The notes below the pieces were generated by a model. That model ran no database searches. It was not told the DNA's origin and saw only the letters and a list, made by a program, of their open reading frames with translations. Of a DNA stretch of 6,160 nt, positions 1 to 5,670 are shown piece after piece; position 1 is the stretch's first letter; the number at the start of each line of letters is the position of its first letter. The position numbers were made by a program, and so were the translations under genes. The stretch is from Clostridiales bacterium. Its GTDB lineage: Bacteria > Bacillota > Sulfobacillia > UBA995. The stretch covers positions 1 through 6,160 of the forward strand of contig DOZU01000158.1 in the NCBI GenBank assembly GCA_003517845.1, written 5' to 3'.

Positions 1-239
1 CTTTCGCGGTACCACCCTAGTTCGCGCGGCCGGCCATCGCCGGCTGCGTCTCGGATCTCGCGCTTACGGGCGAACCCGGCCGGGCCTACGGAGACGTATC
101 GCTCTCTCGTCCCGGCAGCTCCGGGGTGACTTCGGGTGGGCGCTCGGCCGGGCAACCTCTCAGCCGACGGGCTGTCCCTCTCTGCGGGCCGGCGTCCCTT
201 CCCTACTTGTCCCCGTCAATGCCTTTATCCGCTCGATTT
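1..239 (-). promoter_or_regulatory. T-box riboswitch leader, predicted valine-tRNA responsive (3' end beyond left edge)
   Basis: The minus strand reads as a T-box leader, an RNA that binds a cognate tRNA and lets transcription continue when the tRNA is uncharged. The diagnostic T-box AGGGTGGTACCGCG is at 18-5. The upstream GA-rich stem I motif GACGGGGACAAGTA lies at about 217-204, a CTGAGAG distal stem I element near 163-157, and a UUCG-capped hairpin CGGG/CCCG at 78-67, where stem II/III elements are expected. After the conserved GAA (133-131) comes GTC at 130-128, followed by ACCCCGGAG, which is the usual specifier context; GUC codes for valine. The tRNA-end-binding bulge is TGGT (14-11), which would pair with ACCA, so discriminator base A, as in bacterial tRNA-Val. 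A register shifted by one would give UCA (Ser), but bacterial tRNA-Ser normally has G73. The terminator half and the regulated gene, most likely valS, fall outside the window. Confidence 0.9.
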
Positions 240-245
240 TCCCTC

Positions 246-274
246 ATGATAAGCCGCGCCGGTGCGCCTGTCAA
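246..274 (-). promoter_or_regulatory. Sigma-A type promoter driving the T-box leader
   Basis: On the minus strand there is a perfect -35 TTGACA (274-269), a 17-bp spacer and a -10 TATCAT (251-246, five of six consensus bases). This predicts a transcript start near 239, immediately before the T-box leader. The -35 box begins 24 bp beyond the accC stop codon, so the leader has its own promoter, although readthrough from accC is also possible because no T-tailed terminator lies between them. Confidence 0.85.
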
Positions 275-298
275 GGTCCGGCCTGGTGCGGGCCGGCG

Positions 299-1672
299 TC
301 ACTCGGCCGGCAGGCTCAGGCATGCGGGCAGGTCGTGCCGGTCGATTCTCTCCAGCAGATCGGCGAGGAAGGTGGTGTTGTGGGTGGCGTCCCGGAAGGC
401 GGGCGAGTTCAGGACCAGGTGATGCAGGGCCAGATTGGTGTTGACCCCCTCGATCATGACCTCCCGCATCGCCTGCTGCAGTCGCACGACGGCATCCCGG
501 CGGTCGCGGCCACGGACGATCACCTTGGCCAGGAGCGAGTCGTAATGGTGCGGTACGCGGCATCCCGAGTAAAGGTGGGAGTCGACCCTGACTCCCGGGC
601 CGGCGGGCAGGTGGACCCGGCCAACCGGGCCCGGAGATGGGCAGAAGGTCAGGGGGTCCTCCGCGCAGATCCGACCCTCCATGGCCCACCCGTTCAGGGT
701 GATGTCGTCCTGGCCGTAACCGAGCGGCTCTCCCGCTGCCACCCGGAGTTGTTCGGCCACCAGGTCGATCCCGGTAATCTCCTCGGTTACGGTGTGCTCT
801 ACCTGCAAGCGGGTGTTCAGTTCGATGATGAAGAACTCGCCCCCAGGGCTGACGAGGAACTCCACCGTGCCGGCGCTGGTGTAACCGGCGGTCGCCGCGG
901 CCCGCAGGGCGGCCTGGGTGACGGCCTGCGCGGTTGCGGGCTCGAGCCCCGGAGACGGGGCCTCTTCGATCAGCTTCTGATGGCGCCGCTGTACGGAGCA
1001 GTTCCGGGTGCCCAGGTGGATGGTGTGACCCTGGTCGTCCGCGAGGATCTGCACCTCCACATGCCGGCAGTCCCCCAGATAGCGTTCGAGGTACAGGCGC
1101 TCATCCTTGAACAGGCGAGCGGCTTTCTCCCGGGTCACCTCGAGGCACCGGCCGAGTTCGGCCTCGCCGCCGACGAACTGGATGCCCTTGCCGCCGCCGC
1201 CGCCCGCGGCTTTCAGGAGGACAGGGTATCCCAGTTCGGCGGCCATTATCTGGACGGCGTCCCGTGTGCCTTGCGCCGCAGCGAAAGGGAGGACGGGCAG
1301 CCCGGCGGCGGCCAGCATCTCCTTCGCCGCCAGCTTATCGCCGACCGCCCGGATGGTCGCGGGACGGGGGCCGATGAAGGCTAAGCCGTGCTCGCCGCAA
1401 GCCAGGGCAAAGTCGGCGTTCTCAGACAGAAAGCCGTACCCGGGGTGAACCGCCTCGGAACCGGTCCTGCGGGCGGCCTCGATGATGGCCATGGGGTCGA
1501 GATAGCTGAGCGGAGAGCCGATGGCCACCGCTTCGTCGGCCAACAACACGTGCAGTGATCGGGCGTCCACATCCGTGAATACGGCCACCGACCGGATGTC
1601 CAGTCGGCGCAGGGTACGGATGATGCGCACCGCGATCTCGCCCCGGTTGGCGATGAGCACTCGCTTGAACAC
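299..1672 (-). CDS. accC: Biotin carboxylase subunit (acetyl-CoA/pyruvate carboxylase type)
   Basis: A complete 457-residue biotin carboxylase, the ATP-grasp enzyme that uses ATP and bicarbonate to carboxylate biotin on a carrier protein in the cytoplasm; family length is about 450. The N-terminal biotin carboxylase domain begins FKRVLIANRGEIAVRI (2-17). The glycine-rich ATP loop GGGGGKG is at 157-163 with Lys154 just before it. Other catalytic or metal positions comparable to E. coli AccC are E196, H204, E284, N286, R288, E292 and R334; the C-terminal domain follows (about 325-440). The start is GTG with AGGAGG (1684-1679) six bases upstream. The motif RLQVEHTVTE (288-297) has Thr where E. 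coli AccC has Pro, as in pyruvate carboxylases, so the partner could be a pyruvate or acyl-CoA carboxyltransferase. No accB-like or carboxyltransferase gene is adjacent: the gene stands alone, divergent from the transporter unit and ending just before the T-box promoter. The family is certain; the physiological acceptor is not. Confidence 0.95.
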   Translation of the reverse strand: MFKRVLIANRGEIAVRIIRTLRRLDIRSVAVFTDVDARSLHVLLADEAVAIGSPLSYLDPMAIIEAARRTGSEAVHPGYGFLSENADFALACGEHGLAFIGPRPATIRAVGDKLAAKEMLAAAGLPVLPFAAAQGTRDAVQIMAAELGYPVLLKAAGGGGGKGIQFVGGEAELGRCLEVTREKAARLFKDERLYLERYLGDCRHVEVQILADDQGHTIHLGTRNCSVQRRHQKLIEEAPSPGLEPATAQAVTQAALRAAATAGYTSAGTVEFLVSPGGEFFIIELNTRLQVEHTVTEEITGIDLVAEQLRVAAGEPLGYGQDDITLNGWAMEGRICAEDPLTFCPSPGPVGRVHLPAGPGVRVDSHLYSGCRVPHHYDSLLAKVIVRGRDRRDAVVRLQQAMREVMIEGVNTNLALHHLVLNSPAFRDATHNTTFLADLLERIDRHDLPACLSLPAE

Positions 1673-1703
1673 TATACACCTCCTGCGCCCGCATAAAAAT
1701 GAA

Positions 1704-1715
1704 GGCGAATTCGCC
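1704..1715. repeat. 12-bp perfect palindrome upstream of accC
   Basis: GGCGAATTCGCC is a perfect palindrome whose near end is 31 bp before the accC GTG start, in the 156-bp gap between divergent genes. It could be a repressor operator or a short hairpin in the accC leader. I found no convincing -35/-10 pair on either strand of this gap, so its relation to a promoter is unknown. Confidence 0.4.
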
Positions 1716-1720
1716 GGATA

Positions 1721-1766
1721 GCTCCGCTCATCCTTGCGACCTCACCCCCCAATGAGTCATCGGAGC
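1721..1766. repeat. Bulged inverted repeat in the accC / small membrane protein divergent region
   Basis: GCTCCGCTCAT (1721-1731) can pair with ATGAG (1752-1756) and CGGAGC (1761-1766), giving 11 bp interrupted by a 4-nt bulge (TCAT, 1757-1760) and closed by a 20-nt loop. The right arm can alternatively form a tight GGAGC/GCTCC hairpin (1762-1766 with 1770-1774). The two are mutually exclusive. The palindrome ATGAGTCAT (1752-1760) lies inside. No known riboswitch is recognised. Confidence 0.35.
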
Positions 1767-1828
1767 GAGGCTCCCGGTCAACTGCTACCCCGCCCACATA
1801 CTATGGGGAACAGTTGAGGAGGTTGGGG

Positions 1829-2032
1829 GTGGGGGCGATTCACCGGGTCCGCCGGTTCAAGATGCCCGGTCGAGTGCTGACTCGACAGGTCGCCGTGATG
1901 CTGCTGGCGATCGGCGTGATCATCATCTTCCTTTCGTTGCCCAATTGGATGCTAATCGCTTTTGGCGTGGTCTTGGCCGCCGCCGGGTGGCTCCTGTACT
2001 CGCTCACCGGCCGGAGTCGGCGGCGCTGGTAA
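1829..2032 (+). CDS. Small two-helix membrane protein, unrecognised family
   Basis: A 67-residue protein from a GTG start chosen because GAGGAGG (1816-1822) sits six bases upstream. A TTG at 1814 would place the start before this binding site, and the ATG at 1862 (56 residues) has none. The N-terminus is basic (R6, R8, R9, K11, R15). Two hydrophobic segments follow, about residues 21-37 and 40-57, separated by the tight turn LPNW, and the tail GRSRRRW is strongly basic. This implies a hairpin in the membrane with both ends in the cytoplasm. It lies 45 bp (or 9 bp, by the alternative start) before the MFS transporter on the same strand, so the two are probably co-transcribed. I do not recognise the family. 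A regulatory or stabilising role for the transporter would be a guess. The good binding site and clear membrane topology argue that it is a real gene. Confidence 0.65.
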   Translation: MGAIHRVRRFKMPGRVLTRQVAVMLLAIGVIIIFLSLPNWMLIAFGVVLAAAGWLLYSLTGRSRRRW

Positions 2033-2077
2033 GCCGGGGGAATGCGGTCTCTACCGGCGGGACAGGCTAGGTTCGTC

Positions 2078-3280
2078 ATGCGAGCGCGAATGCGTTTCCA
2101 GCTGGCTGCCCTGGCCACGGTACCTTTCATCATGGTCCTGGGCAACTCCATGTTGATCCCGATCCTGCCGCAGATCGCGAACCAGTTGAACCTCGGACAA
2201 GCCCAGGTGGGGCTCCTGATCACCGCCTTCTCGCTCCCCGCGGGCCTGACCATGCCCTGGGCCGGGTTGCTTTCGGACCGGGTTGGCCGGATACGGGTGA
2301 TCGCGCCCGCCCTGGTAGTCTTTGGGGTGGGCGGCTTGGCGGCAGGGCTGGCGACTATCCTGGCGGAACGCCCTTTCCCCCTCATGCTGGGCGCCCGGGT
2401 GCTTCAGGGAGTGGGCGCCGGCGGCACCTATCAACTGGCCTTGGCCCTGGCCGGCGACATATTTCAGACATCGGAGCGCAGCAAGGTCCTGGGGATCCTG
2501 GAATCGGCGAACGGGTTAGGCAAGGTCGTCAGCCCGCTGGCTGGAGCGGCCGTGGCGCTTGTCTTTTGGTCCGCTCCGTTCTTCGTGTATGGAGGACTGG
2601 CCATCCCCGCCGCCGCGCTCGTGTGGTTGGCGGTCCGCGAACCCGGGAGGTCCGGCAAGGTCCGCCCGTTCCGCGAGTACGCGCGGACCCTCAAACGAGT
2701 GTCTCGCCGCAAAGCGTTGCCGCTGGCCGCCTGCTTCCTGGCCGGGATGGTCTGCCTCTTGCTGCTGTTCGGCATGTTGGCTAACTTCTCGGACGTCCTT
2801 GCTCAGCAGTTCGGAGTCGCCGGGTTCGCTCGCGGGCTGATCATTGCCATTCCCGTGTTCGGGCTGGCGCTCACCGCCTTCCTGTCTGGCACGATGTTGC
2901 AGCGCCGAGGGGGCGGGCGGGCGCGAGGCGCTGTGCTGGCCGGCGTGGCCATGGCCACGCTGGGGGGTGTGCCGTTACCGTGGCTCGGTTCAGTCGCCTC
3001 ATGGGCGGCCAGCATCACCCTCGCCGGGGTGGGAGTAGGTTTGGCCCTGCCTGCCCTGAATACGCTCGTAACCAGTTCCGTGCCCTATGCGGGCAGGGGT
3101 TTGCTGACCGCGCTCTATGGCAGCATGCGCTTCCTGGGGGTGGCCGTGGGACCTCCCCTGTTCGGGATGGTGGAGGCATGGGGAGCGCTTCCCGTGTATC
3201 TCGGCGGTGCAGCAGTAGGAGGGGTGGCGTTTGTCGTAGCCCGGGGATTCCTCGATCAGGCAAAATTACTGCAAGAATGA
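2078..3280 (+). CDS. Major facilitator superfamily transporter (drug:H+ antiporter-like, 12 TM)
   Basis: A 400-residue MFS permease with about twelve hydrophobic segments and a basic cytoplasmic loop after TM6 (REPGRSGKVRPFREYARTLK). Motifs are numbered from the ATG at 2078. The TM1 element LGNSMLIPILPQ is at 21-32. Motif A GLLSDRVGRIR (63-73) lies between TM2 and TM3, motif B RVLQGVGAGG (107-116) is in TM4, and the antiporter-type motif C region NGLGKVVSPLAG (145-156) is in TM5, with Ser-Pro in place of the usual Gly-Pro. These point to an exporter of the DHA1 drug/metabolite group; the substrate cannot be read from sequence, and no acidic residue is visible in TM1. The start is uncertain. 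ATG 2078 has a weak TAGG six bases upstream. ATG 2042 (412 residues) has only a G-run directly against it and adds 12 residues before the first helix. ATG 2090 is also possible. It is probably expressed with the preceding small membrane protein and converges with the ligase-like gene. Confidence 0.9.
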   Translation: MRARMRFQLAALATVPFIMVLGNSMLIPILPQIANQLNLGQAQVGLLITAFSLPAGLTMPWAGLLSDRVGRIRVIAPALVVFGVGGLAAGLATILAERPFPLMLGARVLQGVGAGGTYQLALALAGDIFQTSERSKVLGILESANGLGKVVSPLAGAAVALVFWSAPFFVYGGLAIPAAALVWLAVREPGRSGKVRPFREYARTLKRVSRRKALPLAACFLAGMVCLLLLFGMLANFSDVLAQQFGVAGFARGLIIAIPVFGLALTAFLSGTMLQRRGGGRARGAVLAGVAMATLGGVPLPWLGSVASWAASITLAGVGVGLALPALNTLVTSSVPYAGRGLLTALYGSMRFLGVAVGPPLFGMVEAWGALPVYLGGAAVGGVAFVVARGFLDQAKLLQE

Positions 3281-3290
3281 GGTCGCGACC
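3281..3290. repeat. GGTCGCGACC box abutting the MFS stop codon
   Basis: A perfect 10-bp palindrome beginning at the base after the TGA of the MFS gene. A near-identical copy, GGTCTCGACC, is at 3421-3430, one base from the stop codon of the convergent ligase-like gene. The pair brackets the repeat-bearing spacer. Confidence 0.4.
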
Positions 3291-3343
3291 GTGGCCGCTG
3301 TCGTGATCACCGCCACTGCTGCGGTCACGGCCGCCATCGTCAA

Positions 3344-3400
3344 CACGCCTGCTGTAGGGGCGGGTTCTGAAGCACGCCTGTCGTAGGGGCGGGTTCCGAA
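3344..3400. repeat. Two tandem copies of a 28-29 bp GC-rich repeat
   Basis: Copy one (3344-3371) and copy two (3373-3400) match at 25 of 28 positions with a period of 29 bp. Each begins CACGCCTG and contains GTAGGGGCGGGTTC. The core resembles the short dispersed intergenic repeats of the GTAGGGGCGGGTT type found in many copies in some GC-rich bacteria. That family assignment is from memory, not from a search. Confidence 0.75.
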
Positions 3401-3411
3401 CCCGCCCCTAC
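3383..3411. repeat. Strong palindromic hairpin of a dispersed intergenic repeat
   Basis: GTAGGGGCGGGTTC (3383-3396) is followed after a single base by its exact inverse complement (3398-3411). In RNA this gives about 12-13 G:C-rich base pairs with a 3-5 nt loop on either strand. It lies between convergent genes ending at 3280 and 3432 and could slow or end transcription from both sides or protect 3' ends. No T-run follows on either strand, so it is not a classical intrinsic terminator. Confidence 0.8.
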
Positions 3412-3431
3412 AATCGAACAGGTCTCGACCT

Positions 3432-4457
3432 TCATGCTGTCTGGCGTTCCCGGGCCACGCCCGGGAGACCATGGCGGACCATGGCTTCTTCAAGGATCCG
3501 GTTCACGAGTTCCGGGTAGGTCATCCCCGCAACCTCGGCCATTCGGGGCAAGTCGCTGAAGCCAGGGCGCATACCCGGAAGCGGGTTCACTTCGAGGACG
3601 TTGGGTACGCCGTCTTCATCAAGACGCAAGTCAACCCGGACGATGTCGAGACAGCCCAGAGCGCGACTCCCTCGCAACGCGATTGACCGGAGAAGTTCCG
3701 CCTCGCGCGCGGTCACCGGAGCAGGACACAGGTAGTACTTCCCGTCGTCCCATTCCCGCTTGAACTGGTAGGAGTAGACCCGACCATGATCCACCGGGCA
3801 TGGCTCGAAGTTCACCTCGATGATCGGCAGGAAGTAGGGCTCGTTGTTGCCCAGGATGCCGACCGTGAACTCCCGTCCCGACAGGAACTCCTCAATGAGG
3901 GCCGGCTGCCGGTACCAGCGATGGACATGCGCCACCATCTGCTCGAGCGCTGACTGGTCATGGACCACGGATTCCGGTCCAATCCCCATGGAGGAACCCT
4001 CATGGGCCGGCTTCACGAACAAGGGATATCGCAAGTGGTGGGCGCCAAGGCCCGCGCCCGGCTCGACCACTTCGAAGGCCGGCGTAGGTATGCCTTCAGC
4101 CATGAAGACTCGTTTGGCCATGGGTTTGTCGAGGCTCAGCGCCAGCGCCAAGACACCCGAACCGACGTACGGTATTCCCAGCATCTCGAGCATGGCCGGG
4201 AAGTGGGACTCCCGGCTCTCGCCCCTCAGGCCTTCCGCCATGTTGAAGGCGATATCCAGCTTGCCATTCCTGAGGATAGGCCATGCGAACTCGTTAGCCT
4301 CAACCCTCACGACTTCGTGTCCGTCCTGGCTGAGTGCGTCGACCAGTGACTCGATCGTTTCCTCGCCGTCGAGTTCGGCGTGAATGTCCGGAGGTTCGTC
4401 CTCCCCGGGCAACTCATCTTTCCCCAGATTATAGAGCAGACCCACTCTCAGTCCCAT
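3432..4457 (-). CDS. D-alanine--D-alanine ligase-like ATP-grasp enzyme, noncanonical active site
   Basis: A complete 341-residue cytoplasmic ATP-grasp protein of the Ddl superfamily, which joins a carboxylate to an amine through an acyl-phosphate. Ddl-like landmarks are LGIPYVGSG...LSLDK (93-111), FVKPAHEGSSMGI (147-159, the ATP-lid serine region), GREFTVGILG (194-203), and the metal-binding set D276, E289, N291 in RVDLRL and LEVNPLPGM. Two features depart from true Ddl. The N-terminal GGxSxExxVS substrate loop (Glu15 of E. coli DdlB) is replaced by a longer acidic segment, DELPGEDEPPDIHAELDGEE (14-33). In the YDYEAKY-like block, here YSYQFKRE (228-235), Arg234 stands where DdlB has Tyr216. 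FNMAEGLRGESRE (71-83) replaces the usual HGxxGED. The ATP-dependent ligase fold is clear; the substrate is probably not, or not only, D-Ala-D-Ala. ATG 4457 has AAGGG four bases upstream and lies inside the 12-bp palindrome GTCCCATGGGAC. No cell-wall genes are adjacent. Confidence 0.88.
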   Translation of the reverse strand: MGLRVGLLYNLGKDELPGEDEPPDIHAELDGEETIESLVDALSQDGHEVVRVEANEFAWPILRNGKLDIAFNMAEGLRGESRESHFPAMLEMLGIPYVGSGVLALALSLDKPMAKRVFMAEGIPTPAFEVVEPGAGLGAHHLRYPLFVKPAHEGSSMGIGPESVVHDQSALEQMVAHVHRWYRQPALIEEFLSGREFTVGILGNNEPYFLPIIEVNFEPCPVDHGRVYSYQFKREWDDGKYYLCPAPVTAREAELLRSIALRGSRALGCLDIVRVDLRLDEDGVPNVLEVNPLPGMRPGFSDLPRMAEVAGMTYPELVNRILEEAMVRHGLPGVARERQTA

Positions 4458-4619
4458 GGGACCCTTACTCCCTCCCGGGCACGTGGTGTAACTCGTAACC
4501 GGCTAACACTTACTGCTAACCCACTCGAGCGCTGAGAGTTCCGCCCGTCTCCCCCGCCATCGCCTCCCCCCGGCGCACCATCCCGCGGCTGTACTCGGCC
4601 GGCAATCCCGGCAAATCTC
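4458..4619 (-). other. Long untranslated leader of the ligase-like gene
   Basis: About 160 nt separate the predicted transcript start from the ATG. The promoter-proximal part is very G-rich. The part nearer the gene is richer in A and T and carries four GTTA units on the minus strand (TAAC on the plus strand at 4489, 4496, 4504 and 4517), including two exact GTTAGC copies and two GTTAC copies. GGTTA and TAGCC within this block could form a 5-bp stem. I recognise no known riboswitch, no T-box motif and no T-tailed terminator. The open frame through this stretch has no usable start after the predicted transcript start. Confidence 0.45.
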
Positions 4620-4625
4620 GTGTCC

Positions 4626-4653
4626 ATTATACGATCGCTCCTCACAAAGTCAA
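4626..4653 (-). promoter_or_regulatory. Sigma-A type promoter for the ligase-like gene
   Basis: On the minus strand, -35 TTGACT (4653-4648) and a perfect -10 TATAAT (4631-4626) are separated by 16 bp. The predicted start is near 4619. It is divergent from the EamA transporter promoter, with the two -35 boxes 36 bp apart; the 10-bp palindrome GCCGCGCGGC (4678-4687) lies between them. Confidence 0.8.
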
Positions 4654-4689
4654 CCGTTTTCTGGAGTCGCCGGGACTGCCGCGCGGCCA

Positions 4690-4719
4690 TTGCCGCGGGC
4701 AGGAAACAGGTGCTATAGT
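4690..4719 (+). promoter_or_regulatory. Probable promoter for the EamA transporter
   Basis: TTGCCG (4690-4695) and TATAGT (4714-4719, five of six consensus bases) are separated by 18 bp, predicting a start near 4726. This is about 30 nt before the ATG at 4756. It argues against any start codon upstream of the -10 box for the transporter. Confidence 0.6.
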
Positions 4720-4755
4720 GGGGCCGGTGATGAGAATGGCTCCGGGACCCCGGGA

Positions 4756-5670
4756 ATGATCGGACAAGTGGCGCGAGCGATCCGCGCCGATGCCGCGTTG
4801 TTGGTTGTTTCCCTGATCTGGGGCTTCACCTTCGTCACCGTGAAGCTCGCCATCGAAGAGTTCCCTGCGCTGAATTTCCTTGCGGTGCGCTTCTGGGTCG
4901 CCTCGGCCGCAATGCTGATCTTGTTCCGGCGCAGGATCTGGACGGCCCTGCCCCGCACCCTGGTACCAGGATGCTTGATCGGGGTCTTCTTGTTCGGAGG
5001 ATTCGTCCTGCAGACCTTCGGACTCGGGCTCACCTCGGCATCCAAGGCCGGTTTCATCACCGGGCTGTCGGTGGTGCTGGTGCCGCTCATCTCCGGCACG
5101 ATCCTCCGGCAGCGCCTCTCCCGAATGGTACTGGCAGGCGTGCTGGCGGCCACCTTTGGGCTGGGTCTGCTCACCCTGGAGGGCACGCTGGCCCCGAACC
5201 GCGGAGATCTCCTGGTTCTAGGAGGGGCCGTCTTCTTCGCCCTGCACATCATCAGCGTAGGAAGGTATGCCCCCGGGCACGATCCGATGGCCCTGGCCGC
5301 GCTGCAACTGGGGACGGTCGCCATACTCAGCACGCTGTCCGCCGCTGCCACCGGCGGGTGGGTCCCGATCCCGCGGACCGTCTGGCCCGCCATCCTGCTC
5401 ACCGGGATACTGGCCAGCGCGCTGGCCATGGCCGTGCAGAACTGGGCTCAACGGGATACGACCGCCACCCATACCGCTCTGATCTTCGCCACGGAACCGG
5501 TCTTTGCCGCGCTGGGAGGCTATCTGCTGGCGGGAGAAACCTTGGGCGTCCGAGCCTGGCTAGGTGGCGCACTCATCATCCTTGGGAACGTCCTTGCAGA
5601 ACTGCCGGAGTTCCGCCGGCCCGCTCGGACGGGTCTCGGGCAAAACGACGCGGTCGGCGGGAGGCAGTAA
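4756..5670 (+). CDS. DMT superfamily transporter, two EamA domains
   Basis: A 304-residue inner-membrane permease of the drug/metabolite transporter superfamily, with about ten hydrophobic segments in two EamA repeats (about residues 14-143 and 153-282). Signatures are SLIWGFTFVTVKLAI (19-33) in the first helix, QTFGLGLTSASKAGFITGL (86-104) in repeat one, and QNWAQRDTTATHTALIFATE (228-247) followed by PVFAALGGYLLAGETL in repeat two. Such proteins export or import small metabolites such as amino acids; the substrate is not evident here. I chose ATG 4756 because the probable -10 box at 4714-4719 lies inside the longer frame that opens at TTG 4690, and because the first helix then begins normally. 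The ribosome binding site is weak (GGGA directly before ATG). The last 111 bp overlap, antisense, the 3' end of lon. The gene is divergent from the ligase-like gene and probably monocistronic. Confidence 0.92.
   Translation: MIGQVARAIRADAALLVVSLIWGFTFVTVKLAIEEFPALNFLAVRFWVASAAMLILFRRRIWTALPRTLVPGCLIGVFLFGGFVLQTFGLGLTSASKAGFITGLSVVLVPLISGTILRQRLSRMVLAGVLAATFGLGLLTLEGTLAPNRGDLLVLGGAVFFALHIISVGRYAPGHDPMALAALQLGTVAILSTLSAAATGGWVPIPRTVWPAILLTGILASALAMAVQNWAQRDTTATHTALIFATEPVFAALGGYLLAGETLGVRAWLGGALIILGNVLAELPEFRRPARTGLGQNDAVGGRQ

Noticed and set aside
292..311. GCCGGC inverted repeat around the accC stop codon, as a possible terminator.
   Set aside because: The stem is only 6 bp, the stop codon is in the loop, and no T-run follows on the minus strand.
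335..1384. A 349-codon open frame on the plus strand.
   Set aside because: It is antisense to accC, whose protein matches the biotin carboxylase family along its whole length. The plus-strand translation shows no recognisable domain and is an artefact of high G+C.
3302..3329. Imperfect hairpin (CGTG/CACG and ACCGC/GCGGT) after the MFS gene, as a possible terminator.
   Set aside because: It is interrupted by a 3-nt bulge and followed by GCCGCC rather than a T-run, so there is too little support to call it.
3344..3411. Possible CRISPR repeats.
   Set aside because: There are only two direct copies with a 1-nt gap and no spacers; the inverted copy marks a palindromic dispersed repeat.
3266..3493. 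A 75-codon minus-strand open frame across the convergent spacer.
   Set aside because: It overlaps the 3' ends of two real genes and the repeat cassette; the Ala/Val/Thr-rich part comes from reading repeat and GC-rich DNA.
3844..4383. A 179-codon plus-strand open frame.
   Set aside because: It is antisense to the ligase-like gene, has no family features, and the opposite strand has clear ATP-grasp motifs.
4458..4619. A possible glycine riboswitch, because of GGAACTCTCAGC in the ligase leader.
   Set aside because: The other conserved elements of the glycine aptamer (such as the ACCGAAGGGG block) are absent.
4448..4690. An 80-codon minus-strand open frame upstream of the ligase-like gene.
   Set aside because: It contains the promoter -35/-10 boxes and its only starts lie before the predicted transcript start. 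The composition is low-complexity Gly/Arg, so I treat the region as leader.
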